Positions 1 through 6,152 of a stretch of DNA of 8,222 nucleotides are shown in pieces. The notes below the pieces were generated by a model that saw only the letters and a program-made list of their open reading frames with translations, had not been told where the DNA came from and did no database searches. The stretch is from Gemmatimonadota bacterium (lineage in GTDB: Bacteria; Gemmatimonadota; Gemmatimonadetes; Longimicrobiales; Longimicrobiaceae). The stretch's first letter is position 1. Every line of letters begins with the position of its first letter. A program made the position numbers and the translations under genes. Where the stretch lies: assembly GCA_019348475.1 (NCBI GenBank), contig JAHWJJ010000192.1:1-8222 (forward strand), given 5' to 3'.

Positions 1-166
1 CACATCATCCACCCGATCGCGATCTGTAAGAGGCCGCCCCGGCTGGACGCTGGACAACCGAGTGGACAATCCCGACTCACTGACCGGGTTCCGACGACAC
101 TCCGAAACACGAACTCGTCGGTCAGTGGAGGCTCGTGTGAAACGAGGTTTTTGAGAACTGGTATGA
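1..166. other. Non-coding left edge with overlapping inverted repeats
   Basis: No gene can be supported here. Reading frame 3 ends at a TAA at 27-29, which could be the tail of a gene lying to the left, but only eight codons are visible. A perfect 9-bp inverted repeat, CACTGACCG (78-86) and CGGTCAGTG (119-127), overlaps a 7-bp one, CCGACGA (91-97) and TCGTCGG (115-121). The two share bases 119-121, so the hairpins cannot form together. The block lies 3' of the minus-strand lipoprotein pair and could end their transcript or that of a plus-strand gene to the left. Confidence 0.4.
132..152 (+). terminator. Weak intrinsic-terminator-like hairpin
   Basis: CTCGT (132-136) pairs with ACGAG (142-146) around the loop GTGAA. 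A G and then five T residues (148-152) follow. Stem plus T run is the classical rho-independent layout on the plus strand, but five base pairs is short. It would serve a gene to the left of the window. Confidence 0.35.
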
Positions 167-583
167 TCAGGGGGGGCGGAGCACCAGGTCGACGCGGACG
201 CTGTCCACGGCGCGCGGATACGCGAACCGCACCTGGAACGTCGCCGTGTCCGAGGCACGCAGCGTGGTGCTGCTGGTGGGCGGCCGGGCGAAGGCGCGCA
301 TGCACTCCACCGGGCCGCCCGTGGAATACAGGATCGCGCGGTAGCGGCCGTCCGCGCCGCTCGTCGTCCAGCCCAGGCCCCAAGCCTCCTGGCACCCCGC
401 GGGCCCGTGCTCCGCCCACACCGCCGCGCCGGCCACGGGGTTCCCGGCCGGGTCCGTGACCCGGCCGTACAGCACCGCCTCTTCGCGCGCGGGCGGACAG
501 CCGCAGACAAGGTTCTGGCACGAGACCACCAGCATCAGGCCCAGCGCGGCGGCCAGGGGGCGGGGTACGCGAAGGCGGGGCAT
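167..583 (-). CDS. Small lipoprotein with carboxypeptidase-regulatory-like domain (paralogue 1)
   Basis: A 138-residue predicted lipoprotein. An Arg-rich start (MPRLRVPRP) leads into a hydrophobic stretch ending in a VVSC lipobox (Cys22). Residues about 37-84 match the carboxypeptidase-D regulatory-like fold: a YGRVTDPAGNPVAGAAV strand-turn and then a DGRYR motif. The rest looks beta-rich. Besides the lipid Cys it has C27-x-C29, C64 (in GPAGC) and C94, all shared with its neighbour, so disulfides or metal binding are possible. The ATG at 583 was chosen over the one at 601 because it aligns with the neighbour's start and has GAG about 9 bases upstream. It lies 21 bp downstream of the paralogue, so the two are probably co-transcribed. 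Molecular function is unknown; such domains usually serve as structural or binding modules of exported proteins. Confidence 0.8.
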   Translation of the reverse strand: MPRLRVPRPLAAALGLMLVVSCQNLVCGCPPAREEAVLYGRVTDPAGNPVAGAAVWAEHGPAGCQEAWGLGWTTSGADGRYRAILYSTGGPVECMRAFARPPTSSTTLRASDTATFQVRFAYPRAVDSVRVDLVLRPP

Positions 584-604
584 CGTCGATCTCGAAAGCA
601 AAGG

Positions 605-1027
605 TCAGGGTGCGCGCAGGGCGACGTCGCGCCGCACGCTGTCGGCGGGGAAGCCGCGCGGGGTGGCGACGGCGAAGCGAACCGTGTCCGCGGCCCGCAG
701 ACCGCTCCCCGCGGGCGCCAGCGCCGTCACGCGGACGCACTGCTCGGCATCCGCCCCCGTGGCGAACACCGGAAGGCGGTACCGCCCCGCCGCGTCCGCC
801 GGCGCGTGGGCGGAGTCGGCCGCGGACCCGCACCCGGCCGGACCGACTAGCGCGTGCACCCTGGCCCCCGCCACCGCCTCCCCCGCCGGTCCGGTCACGT
901 GGCCGTAGACGACGGTGTACGGCGGCACCACGGAACAGGCGCAGAGGACGACCGGATCGGCGTTGCAGGCGACCGCGGCGGCAAGGGCGATGGCGGCGAA
1001 CGGCCGCGGGATGCGGATGCGGGGCAT
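605..1027 (-). CDS. Small lipoprotein with carboxypeptidase-regulatory-like domain (paralogue 2)
   Basis: A 140-residue predicted lipoprotein, first gene of the minus-strand pair. It starts MPRIRIPRPF, almost the same as its neighbour, and its signal peptide ends AAVAC (Cys21). The beta domain carries YGHVTGPAGEAVAGARV (about 41-57) and AGRYRL (80-85). C29-x-C31, C66 (again in GPAGC) and C97 match the neighbour's cysteines in order and near-equal spacing. The C-termini also match, with AADTVRFAVATPRGFPADSV against the other gene's ASDTATFQVRFAYPRAVDSV. The pair therefore arose by tandem duplication and has diverged well beyond the signal peptide. No purine-rich ribosome site precedes the ATG at 1027 and no in-frame start lies just upstream, so initiation may be leaderless. 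Function unknown; location probably the inner face of the outer membrane or the cell surface. Confidence 0.8.
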   Translation of the reverse strand: MPRIRIPRPFAAIALAAAVACNADPVVLCACSVVPPYTVVYGHVTGPAGEAVAGARVHALVGPAGCGSAADSAHAPADAAGRYRLPVFATGADAEQCVRVTALAPAGSGLRAADTVRFAVATPRGFPADSVRRDVALRAP

Positions 1028-1102
1028 GGTGGGGACGTCGGACGGGGGATGCGGATGCGGCGCCTCGCCGCCAGATTGCCGGGGTGGCGCCGCCGGTACC
1101 GC

Positions 1103-1125
1103 GGAGAGAACGCCCGACCCGGGCG
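1103..1125 (-). terminator. Hairpin with pyrimidine tail after the BON lipoprotein
   Basis: Read on the minus strand, CGCCCG-GGT-CGGGCG forms a perfect 6-bp stem with a 3-base loop, followed by TTCTCTCC. It begins 10 bases past the TAG of the BON-domain gene. Position and layout fit an intrinsic terminator in a GC-rich genome. It would separate that gene from the lipoprotein pair further downstream. Confidence 0.5.
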
Positions 1126-1135
1126 ATGCCGGACG

Positions 1136-1534
1136 CTACGGCCGGGGCGAGCCGGCGAAGACGCGCGGGGCAAGGCAGGTGACCGTGCTGGGGCCGGGCT
1201 GCAGGACCATCAAGTCCACCACCAGCCGCACCCCGGCGACGAGCTCGGCGTTGGCCAGGGCGCACTGCAGCGCGCCGAAGCCGGGCGCCGCGCCGTGCAG
1301 GTGCACGTCGCCCCGGTTCACGACCACGCGGATGCGGCCGGGGCCGAGCGAGGGCTCCGCCGCCAGCCGCGCCTCGACCTCGCGCAGAATGGCCTGCTCC
1401 TGCACCATCCGCTCCTGCGCCTGGGCCGGCGTCTCCCGCCCCCGGCCGCCGCCCAGCAGCGCGCACCCCTGGAGCAGGCCCCCGAGAGCGATCAGCATCA
1501 ACGACCGGATCGGACCCGAACGGACCGGGAGCAT
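1136..1534 (-). CDS. BON-domain lipoprotein
   Basis: A 132-residue predicted lipoprotein. The start MLPVRSGPIRSLMLIALGG carries two arginines and a hydrophobic core ending LLQGC, so Cys24 would be lipidated. An Ala/Gln/Glu-rich linker (about 34-50) follows. Residues about 50-112 read as one BON domain: a helix (ILREVEARLAAEP), the strand pair IRVVVNRGDVHLHG with the usual turn Gly, a second helix (LQCALANAEL), and the closing GVRLVVDLMVLQ strand. BON domains, as in OsmY and secretins, sit in the periplasm and are thought to bind membrane or phospholipid. A single copy is fewer than in OsmY, which has two. The ATG at 1534 was preferred to that at 1498 because it keeps a positively charged n-region. 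The gene is divergent from the CPBP gene and followed by a hairpin. Confidence 0.75.
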   Translation of the reverse strand: MLPVRSGPIRSLMLIALGGLLQGCALLGGGRGRETPAQAQERMVQEQAILREVEARLAAEPSLGPGRIRVVVNRGDVHLHGAAPGFGALQCALANAELVAGVRLVVDLMVLQPGPSTVTCLAPRVFAGSPRP

Positions 1535-1572
1535 CCATCCACCACGTGCGGGGAAACTTTTCGCCCGCCGCA

Positions 1573-1588
1573 CCCGTCTTGCGACGGG
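1573..1588. promoter_or_regulatory. Hairpin in the divergent intergenic region
   Basis: CCCGTC (1573-1578) and GACGGG (1583-1588) form a perfect 6-bp stem around TTGC. It sits between the divergent BON lipoprotein and CPBP genes, where both promoters must lie, and could be an operator or leader structure. No convincing -35/-10 pair was seen on either strand. Confidence 0.25.
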
Positions 1589-1664
1589 AGGACGGGCCCT
1601 GGAAGGCATGGATTCCGCAATCGGCACGCCAGCCGCCGCCGCTCGCCGGAATCGCGCAGCATCG

Positions 1665-2402
1665 ATGGACATGCAACGATACTTCGAGAACACCCGCACG
1701 CACACGTACTCGCTGCTCTTCGCGCTCCCCCTTCTGGTGCTGTACGAGATCGGGGCGGTGATGATCGCAGGGCGCGCCGGGGGCATGCGCAACGGCGCCG
1801 ACGTCCTGCTGCGCACCCTGCTGGCGGCCGGGGGCCTGCACGGCACGCTTGCGTTCACCGCCGTGCTGGCCCTGGGCGCCGCCGTGATCGTCGCGCTGGA
1901 GCAGAAGCGCAGGCGGGTGCCCATCCGCACCGGCTACTTCGCCGCGATGCTGGCGGAGAGCGCCGCCTACGCCGTGCTCTTCGGCGGCCTGATCGCCGCG
2001 GCGACGCAGGTGGTGCTGGGCGGCGTGGTGCGGATGGCGGCGGACGGGGGAAGCATCACGCGGCTGCCGCTGCTGGACGGCGTCGTCCTTTCCCTGGGCG
2101 CCGGGATCTACGAGGAGCTCCTCTTTCGCGTGCTGCTGACGGGCGGGCTGTTCGCCCTGCTGGCGGCGGCCGGCGTGCGCAGGGCGACGGCGGGGGTGGT
2201 GGCGGTGGTGGTGTCGGCCTTCATCTTCTCCGCGTTCCACTACGTGGGGCCGTACGCGTATCCGCTGGAGGTGAACAGCTTTACCTTCCGCTTCCTTGCG
2301 GGGCTGGCGTTCAGCGCGCTGTACATGCTGCGCGGCTTTGGCGTGGCGGCGTGGACGCACGCGCTGTACGACGTGTTCCTGGTTCTGGCCGGGCAGGGGT
2401 AG
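1665..2402 (+). CDS. CPBP-family intramembrane metalloprotease (CAAX-protease-like)
   Basis: A 245-residue polytopic membrane protein with all three signatures of the CPBP (CAAX protease and bacteriocin-processing, Abi) family. These are EExxxR as E150-E151-L-L-F-R155, FxxxH as F188-S-A-F-H192, and HxxxD as H232-A-L-Y-D236. They supply the catalytic glutamates and metal-binding histidines of a membrane-embedded zinc protease related to Rce1. Hydrophobic segments occur near residues 13-33, 60-80, 95-120, 140-170, 175-192 and 208-240. The catalytic set is intact, so activity is plausible; the substrate cannot be told. No prenylation or bacteriocin gene is nearby. The start is uncertain: ATG 1665 or 1671 precedes the conserved-looking RYFENTRTHTYS segment but lacks a ribosome site. 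In-frame ATG 1608, preceded by GGAAGG at only one base spacing, would add 19 low-complexity residues. Confidence 0.88.
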   Translation: MDMQRYFENTRTHTYSLLFALPLLVLYEIGAVMIAGRAGGMRNGADVLLRTLLAAGGLHGTLAFTAVLALGAAVIVALEQKRRRVPIRTGYFAAMLAESAAYAVLFGGLIAAATQVVLGGVVRMAADGGSITRLPLLDGVVLSLGAGIYEELLFRVLLTGGLFALLAAAGVRRATAGVVAVVVSAFIFSAFHYVGPYAYPLEVNSFTFRFLAGLAFSALYMLRGFGVAAWTHALYDVFLVLAGQG

Positions 2403-2475
2403 CCGCTTCCGGCCCCGCGCCCCGGGTGATACCTTCTGTTTCCCTTTGAAGCCGTCCCCCCGCCGGAGCGCGCCC

Positions 2476-2976
2476 GTGGAGCAGACCGAGACCCAGTTCT
2501 ACACCGAGCGGCAGATCCGCGAGCTCTCGGGCGCGGTGGAGGAGCTGCGCGGCGGGCGCGAGACGGTGCTGCGCGACTGGATGGAGCGGGTGCGCGCCAA
2601 TCAGGCCATGGTGACCGGGCAGGCGCTCAGCGAGCCGCTGCTGCTGGACCACGTTCCGCAGCTGTTCGACGCCATCCTGGACCGGCTGGAGATCAACCGT
2701 TCGCGCGAGGACGCGGAGCAGTTCGCGACGGTGCACGGCTTCGCGCGGCGGCTGACGGGGTACAACATCGCCGAGACGGTGCTGGAGCTGCTGATGTTCC
2801 GCCGCGCCATCTGGGCTCACCTCAGGGCCGTGGGCGCGCAGGTGGAGGGGGCGTACGCGGCGATGGAGCAGATCGACGGGATGGTGGACCGGGCGGTGCT
2901 CGCCTCGCTGAACGCCTTTCTGGACCCCGCCGCCGCCCCGCTGCGGCGCGACAAGGACGGCGACGCGCCGGACTGA
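2476..2976 (+). CDS. Stand-alone RsbRD N-terminal-domain protein
   Basis: A 166-residue, soluble, mostly helical protein. Residues about 24-150 resemble the N-terminal domain of RsbT co-antagonist RsbRD-type proteins. The marks are W35 in LRDWMERVR, the run LSEPLLLDHVPQLFDAI (about 51-67), a HGFARRLTGYNIAETVLELL stretch, and a final helix pair. In RsbR-type proteins this domain is the sensory half that tunes the stressosome or a linked histidine kinase. Here no STAS, kinase or other output domain follows, and the C-terminus is a short charged tail, so it may work as a free sensor or partner of a kinase encoded elsewhere. The GTG at 2476 is well supported: GGAG (2465-2468) lies seven bases upstream and translation is good only from there. 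It follows the CPBP gene by 73 bp, perhaps on the same transcript. Confidence 0.8.
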   Translation: MEQTETQFYTERQIRELSGAVEELRGGRETVLRDWMERVRANQAMVTGQALSEPLLLDHVPQLFDAILDRLEINRSREDAEQFATVHGFARRLTGYNIAETVLELLMFRRAIWAHLRAVGAQVEGAYAAMEQIDGMVDRAVLASLNAFLDPAAAPLRRDKDGDAPD

Positions 2977-2997
2977 CGAAGCGCGATCGGAGTTCAC

Positions 2998-3300
2998 CCT
3001 TTCCCCACGCGGTTTGTGGGGGACGGGCCGGGGATGGGGGTGCCTGGGGGGCAGCGCGCCCTCTCCCCCGCCAGGCCTTTCGCTCGTTCCTCGCGACGGC
3101 TGGCGACCCCTCCCCCCAACCCCGGGGGAGGGGTGGTGTGGAGCAGGGTGTGATCCGCCGGGCGAAGCTCAACCAGCGGTTTTTGGGGGAGGTCGCGAGG
3201 CGACGAGCGGGTGGCGGCGCGGCTGGGAGCGCCCACGCCAGCATGAACCCACTCCTTCTCCTCGAGGAACTGGGGGGGGAGGGGACGGGAGAGGGGCGCG
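2998..3300. repeat. Structured, repeat-rich intergenic block
   Basis: This G/C-tract-rich stretch has no supportable gene. It holds a direct repeat, GCGGTTTGTGGGGGA (3009-3023) and GCGGTTTTTGGGGGA (3176-3190), 14 of 15 bases alike. An imperfect inverted pair is CGCTCGTTCCTCGCGAC (3081-3097) with GTCGCGAGGCGACGAGCG (3192-3209). CCCCAC (3003-3008) pairs with GTGGGG (3016-3021). A 10-bp palindrome TCCTCGAGGA lies at 3259-3268. Two partial repeat modules appear to be arranged partly head-to-head. I take it as an interspersed non-coding repeat that may also end transcription of the upstream gene. Open frames across it are low-complexity Pro/Arg/Gly and are not genes. Confidence 0.55.
3107..3133. 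terminator. Perfect 10-bp hairpin, possible terminator
   Basis: CCCCTCCCCC (3107-3116) and GGGGGAGGGG (3124-3133) are perfect complements around a 7-base loop. It is the strongest stem in the intergenic block. There is no T run on either side, so it may be a factor-dependent pause or simply part of the repeat. It could equally be a G-tract secondary structure. Confidence 0.35.
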
Positions 3301-3328
3301 CGGACGGAACCGATCCGAACCCCTCGCG

Positions 3329-3338
3329 GGTACGTACC
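3329..3338. promoter_or_regulatory. Palindrome upstream of lipoprotein gene
   Basis: GGTACGTACC is a perfect 10-bp palindrome about 70 bases before the lipoprotein start. Location and symmetry would suit an operator, but it is a single short site and could be chance in this sequence. Confidence 0.2.
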
Positions 3339-3409
3339 GCGGCCGGTCCGCCGCGCCGCGATCCCGACCGCACCAGAAACCGAGAATCTCCAACGGAGAA
3401 GCCGTGCCC

Positions 3410-3961
3410 ATGCGCAGTACTCTCTCGATCCTTCCCGTGCTCGCGCTGCTGTCGGCCTGCGAGGGCGGCGGCGGCACCCGCTCGGACCCGCTGACGCCGC
3501 AGGAGGTGGCCGGCGTGTACGCGCTGTGCACGCTGCGTTTTCAGCCCTCCAACTCCGCGCTTCCCGCGGCGGACCTGCTGACCAGCGTCGTAGACACCAC
3601 GCCGCCCGCCGGCCGGCCGCAGCCCACGATCGCGCTGGCCAACAACGCCACCTACGACCTGGCGTATACCGCCCAATCGTCGCAGTTCCTGGAGCAGATC
3701 CGCGGCTCCATCGTGTACCGGGAGAACCAGATCACCCTCACCTTTCCGCAGAACAACGTGAACGCCGCCGCGCTGCTGATGCCGCGGAACCTGCTGCTGA
3801 ACTACGACGCCGCCGCGCGCCGCCTCGCGGGCGACGCGTCGGGGTTCCCCTACCCGGTGGCGCGCGCGGACTACGCCGCCGCGGCGGGGATCAGCCAGGA
3901 GGGGCTGCAGAGCTCCATCAACGGCACGCTTCAGGTGGCGTTCGCCCGGAACGGGTGCTGA
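3410..3961 (+). CDS. Lipoprotein of unknown function
   Basis: A 183-residue predicted lipoprotein. The start MRSTLSILPVLALLSAC has one Arg, a hydrophobic core and a lipobox LSAC, so Cys17 would be lipidated. A Gly-rich linker follows. The mature part begins VAGVYALCTLRFQP and alternates short beta-like segments (TIALANNATYDLAYT, SIVYRENQITLTFPQ, LLLNYDAAARRL), which suggests a small lipocalin-like beta-barrel or sandwich. I recognise no named family. Two cysteines remain after the lipid one, Cys40 and the last residue Cys183, and could join the two ends of the fold by a disulfide. GGAG (3395-3398) lies 11 bases before the ATG used here but only five before an in-frame GTG at 3404, which is a fair alternative start. 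An 8-bp hairpin just after the stop suggests a single-gene transcript. Confidence 0.75.
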   Translation: MRSTLSILPVLALLSACEGGGGTRSDPLTPQEVAGVYALCTLRFQPSNSALPAADLLTSVVDTTPPAGRPQPTIALANNATYDLAYTAQSSQFLEQIRGSIVYRENQITLTFPQNNVNAAALLMPRNLLLNYDAAARRLAGDASGFPYPVARADYAAAAGISQEGLQSSINGTLQVAFARNGC

Positions 3962-3966
3962 GGGGC

Positions 3967-3990
3967 GCGAACGGCGTCCGTTCGCTAGAA
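3967..3990 (+). terminator. Hairpin directly after the lipoprotein stop codon
   Basis: GCGAACGG (3967-3974) and CCGTTCGC (3978-3985) form a perfect 8-bp stem with a 3-base loop, beginning five bases past the TGA. The following TAGAATTA is the most AT-rich run nearby but is not a true T tract. It is probably a terminator for the lipoprotein gene. Confidence 0.5.
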
Positions 3991-4010
3991 TTACGGGAAG
4001 GCAGATCCGG

Positions 4011-4042
4011 GCGGGCCCGGCGCGAGGGTTGCGCGGGCCCGC
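4011..4042. terminator. Second hairpin in the lipoprotein/barrel gap
   Basis: GCGGGCCCG (4011-4019) pairs with CGGGCCCGC (4034-4042), a 9-bp stem whose 14-base loop can add a CGC/GCG pairing. Each arm is itself nearly palindromic. It ends 29 bases before the barrel gene's ATG, so it may be a second terminator or lie in that gene's leader. Confidence 0.35.
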
Positions 4043-4071
4043 GCCGTCATCATCCATAGCAGGACGCGGAG

Positions 4072-6150
4072 ATGATCCGTTTGCGACGCACAGTCACGCG
4101 CGCGGCGCTGGCCCTGGCGGCGGTGGCCGCGCCGGCCGCCGCGGCCGCGCAGGACGGCGGGTGGAACTCCGGCCGGGCGCTGGAGCTGATCCAGCGCGCG
4201 CAGGAGCGCCGGCAGGTGGCGCTCAGCGACACCGGGATGGTGGACTACCAGGCCGACGCGCGCGGCTACATCTACTTTTACCTGGACCGCCGCGACACCG
4301 GCGAGCGCACCCTGGTAAAGACGGACCAGGTGGCGCTGGACGTGTTCTGGAAGGCGCCCAACCTTTCCAGGCAGCGCATCATCGGGCTGCGCGACGAGCG
4401 CAGCCTGCCCACCAACATCCGCTACCACGAAGACCACCTCACGGTGGTGCAGGACAACTTCGGCGACCTGATCCGCCTGGGCGACGGCGACGAGGTGGCC
4501 GACGTTCTGCACCCCGCCGCCCCCGCCGGCCCGCTGGCGTACGATTACCGGCTGGCGGATTCCACCACCATCCGCCTGCCGGGGGCGGAGGAGCCGGTGC
4601 GCGTCTACAAGGTGCAGGTGCGGCCGAAGGACGCCTCGCGCCCGGCGCTGGTGGGGTCGGTGTACGTGGACCGCCGCGGCGGCGACATCGTGCGGATGGA
4701 GTTCACCTTCACGCCGGTTTCGTACGTGGACGACCAGCTGGACTACATCAACGTCCTGCTGGAGAACGGGCTGTACAAGGGGCGCTTCTGGCTCCCCAAC
4801 CGGCAGCAGGTGGAGCTGCGCCGGCAGGTGCCGGAGCTGGGCCTTCCCGCGGGGGGGATGATCCGCGGCACCATGCGCATCGGCAACTACCGCTTCAACC
4901 AGGGGCTGGACCGGGGGCTGTTCGCGGGGCGCCGCGTGGTTTCCGTCCCGGTGGCGCAGCGCGAGGCGTTCGCCTTCGAGCAGCCGATCGACGCCGAGCT
5001 GCGCGAGGCGGGGCTCAGCGCCGCGGGCGAGCTGGGCGACATTCGCCGCGAGGCCGCGGAGCTGGTGGGGCGGCGGCTGCTGAGCGGCCTGCCGGGAACA
5101 CGCATCGACCTTTCCTCGGCCACCGGCACGCTGCGCTACAACCGCGCGGAGGGGCTGGCCATCGGCCCCGGCGTGCGCTTCAACCCGGGCGAACGGCTGT
5201 CGCTGGGCGTGCGCGGCGGCTACGCGACGGCCGCGAAGCACCTGTTCGGCGAGGCGGAACTGTGGCGCGGCGCGCTCCCCGACCGTATCGGAATCGGCGT
5301 CTACGCGAACCTGCCGCGCGACGTGGGGGTGGGCCCGGTCGGCTCGGGGGCCATGAGCTCGCTGACGGCGCTGCTGGCCGGCTACGACTTCACGGATCCG
5401 TACTACGCCACGGGCGCGGAGCTGCGGGTGGACCGCGCGGTGGGCGGCGGGTGGGACGGCGCCTTTCGCCTGCGGGTGGAGAACCACGAGAGCGCCCGGC
5501 TGGCGACGGACTTTTCCCTGCTGGGCGGCGGATCGCACTTTCGGCCCGTCATGCCCATCGACGAGGGCGAGTTCTACGGCGCGACGGTCTCCCTGCGGCG
5601 CCCGGTGCCGGCGGAGGTGGCGCGTGGCTTTTCCCTGGGCGTGTCGCTGGAGGGGGCGCTGACGGCGCAGGAAGGCCTCGAGGGCCACTGGCGCCCGCGG
5701 GTGGACGCGGGGTGGGTGACGCGCGGCAGCGGCGGCTCGGAGCTGTGGGTGGAGGCCTCCGCCGGCGCCGCGGCGGGCGACGTGCCGCGCCAGCAGCTCT
5801 TTCTGCTGGGGGGCCGGGGAACGGTGCCCGGGTACGCGTTCCGCGCCTGGGGTGGCGACCGGTTCGCCCTGGCGCGGGCCACGTACGCGGCGGAGCTGTT
5901 CCGCCCCTTCGTCCGCGGGCGCGTGTTCGCCGCGGCCGGGTGGGCGGGGCAGGCGGGGACGCTGGACCCCTTCACGGGCGGCGTGGTGCGCCCCCCGCTG
6001 AACCTGCGCACGGGCGGGATGGTGTCGGTGGGGGCGGGGCTGGGGCTGCTGTTCGACATCATCCGCGTGGACGTGGCGCGGGGGCTGGGCGAGGGCGGGG
6101 TGTGGGAGGTGATCGTGGAGGCCAACCCGTCGTTCTGGGACTTTCTGTAG
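4072..6150 (+). CDS. Outer-membrane beta-barrel protein, DUF5686/Omp85-like
   Basis: A 692-residue exported protein. A Sec signal peptide (MIRLRRTVTRAALALAAVAA, cleavage after about Ala26 before QDGG) leads into a periplasmic region (about 30-270). The start ALELIQRAQERRQ and the YIYFYLDRR and VALDVFWKAP segments resemble DUF5686-type proteins. Residues from about 330 alternate like barrel strands (GVRFNPGERLSLGVRGGYA, GAELRVDRAVGG, AFRLRVENHES). Residues 580-588, GGRGTVPGY, followed by a GGDRFALARATYAAEL strand, match the Omp85/surface-antigen L6 region, with PGY where that family usually has RGY. The C-terminus ends FWDFL rather than the usual aromatic residue. Likely role: outer-membrane assembly or transport, not proven. 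AGGA (4061-4064), seven bases upstream, supports the start. It is flanked by hairpins before and a repeat cassette after, so it is probably transcribed alone. Confidence 0.8.
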   Translation: MIRLRRTVTRAALALAAVAAPAAAAAQDGGWNSGRALELIQRAQERRQVALSDTGMVDYQADARGYIYFYLDRRDTGERTLVKTDQVALDVFWKAPNLSRQRIIGLRDERSLPTNIRYHEDHLTVVQDNFGDLIRLGDGDEVADVLHPAAPAGPLAYDYRLADSTTIRLPGAEEPVRVYKVQVRPKDASRPALVGSVYVDRRGGDIVRMEFTFTPVSYVDDQLDYINVLLENGLYKGRFWLPNRQQVELRRQVPELGLPAGGMIRGTMRIGNYRFNQGLDRGLFAGRRVVSVPVAQREAFAFEQPIDAELREAGLSAAGELGDIRREAAELVGRRLLSGLPGTRIDLSSATGTLRYNRAEGLAIGPGVRFNPGERLSLGVRGGYATAAKHLFGEAELWRGALPDRIGIGVYANLPRDVGVGPVGSGAMSSLTALLAGYDFTDPYYATGAELRVDRAVGGGWDGAFRLRVENHESARLATDFSLLGGGSHFRPVMPIDEGEFYGATVSLRRPVPAEVARGFSLGVSLEGALTAQEGLEGHWRPRVDAGWVTRGSGGSELWVEASAGAAAGDVPRQQLFLLGGRGTVPGYAFRAWGGDRFALARATYAAELFRPFVRGRVFAAAGWAGQAGTLDPFTGGVVRPPLNLRTGGMVSVGAGLGLLFDIIRVDVARGLGEGGVWEVIVEANPSFWDFL

Positions 6151-6152
6151 AA

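Noticed and set aside
1..29. C-terminal end of a plus-strand gene ending at TAA 27-29
   Set aside because: Only eight codons are visible and two other frames are also open here, so no call can be supported.
915..1664. Upstream extension of the CPBP reading frame
   Set aside because: The frame stays open but covers two minus-strand lipoprotein genes and shows no domain; the membrane segments begin only after about 1700.
854..2449. Plus-strand frame of 531 codons over the lipoproteins and CPBP gene
   Set aside because: Gly/Arg/Ala-rich and lacking motifs; the CPBP catalytic motifs are in another frame and the lipoproteins on the other strand.
2822..3236. Minus-strand and plus-strand frames through the block near 3000-3300
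   Set aside because: Low-complexity Pro/Arg/Gly translations of a repeat region, without start signals or domains.
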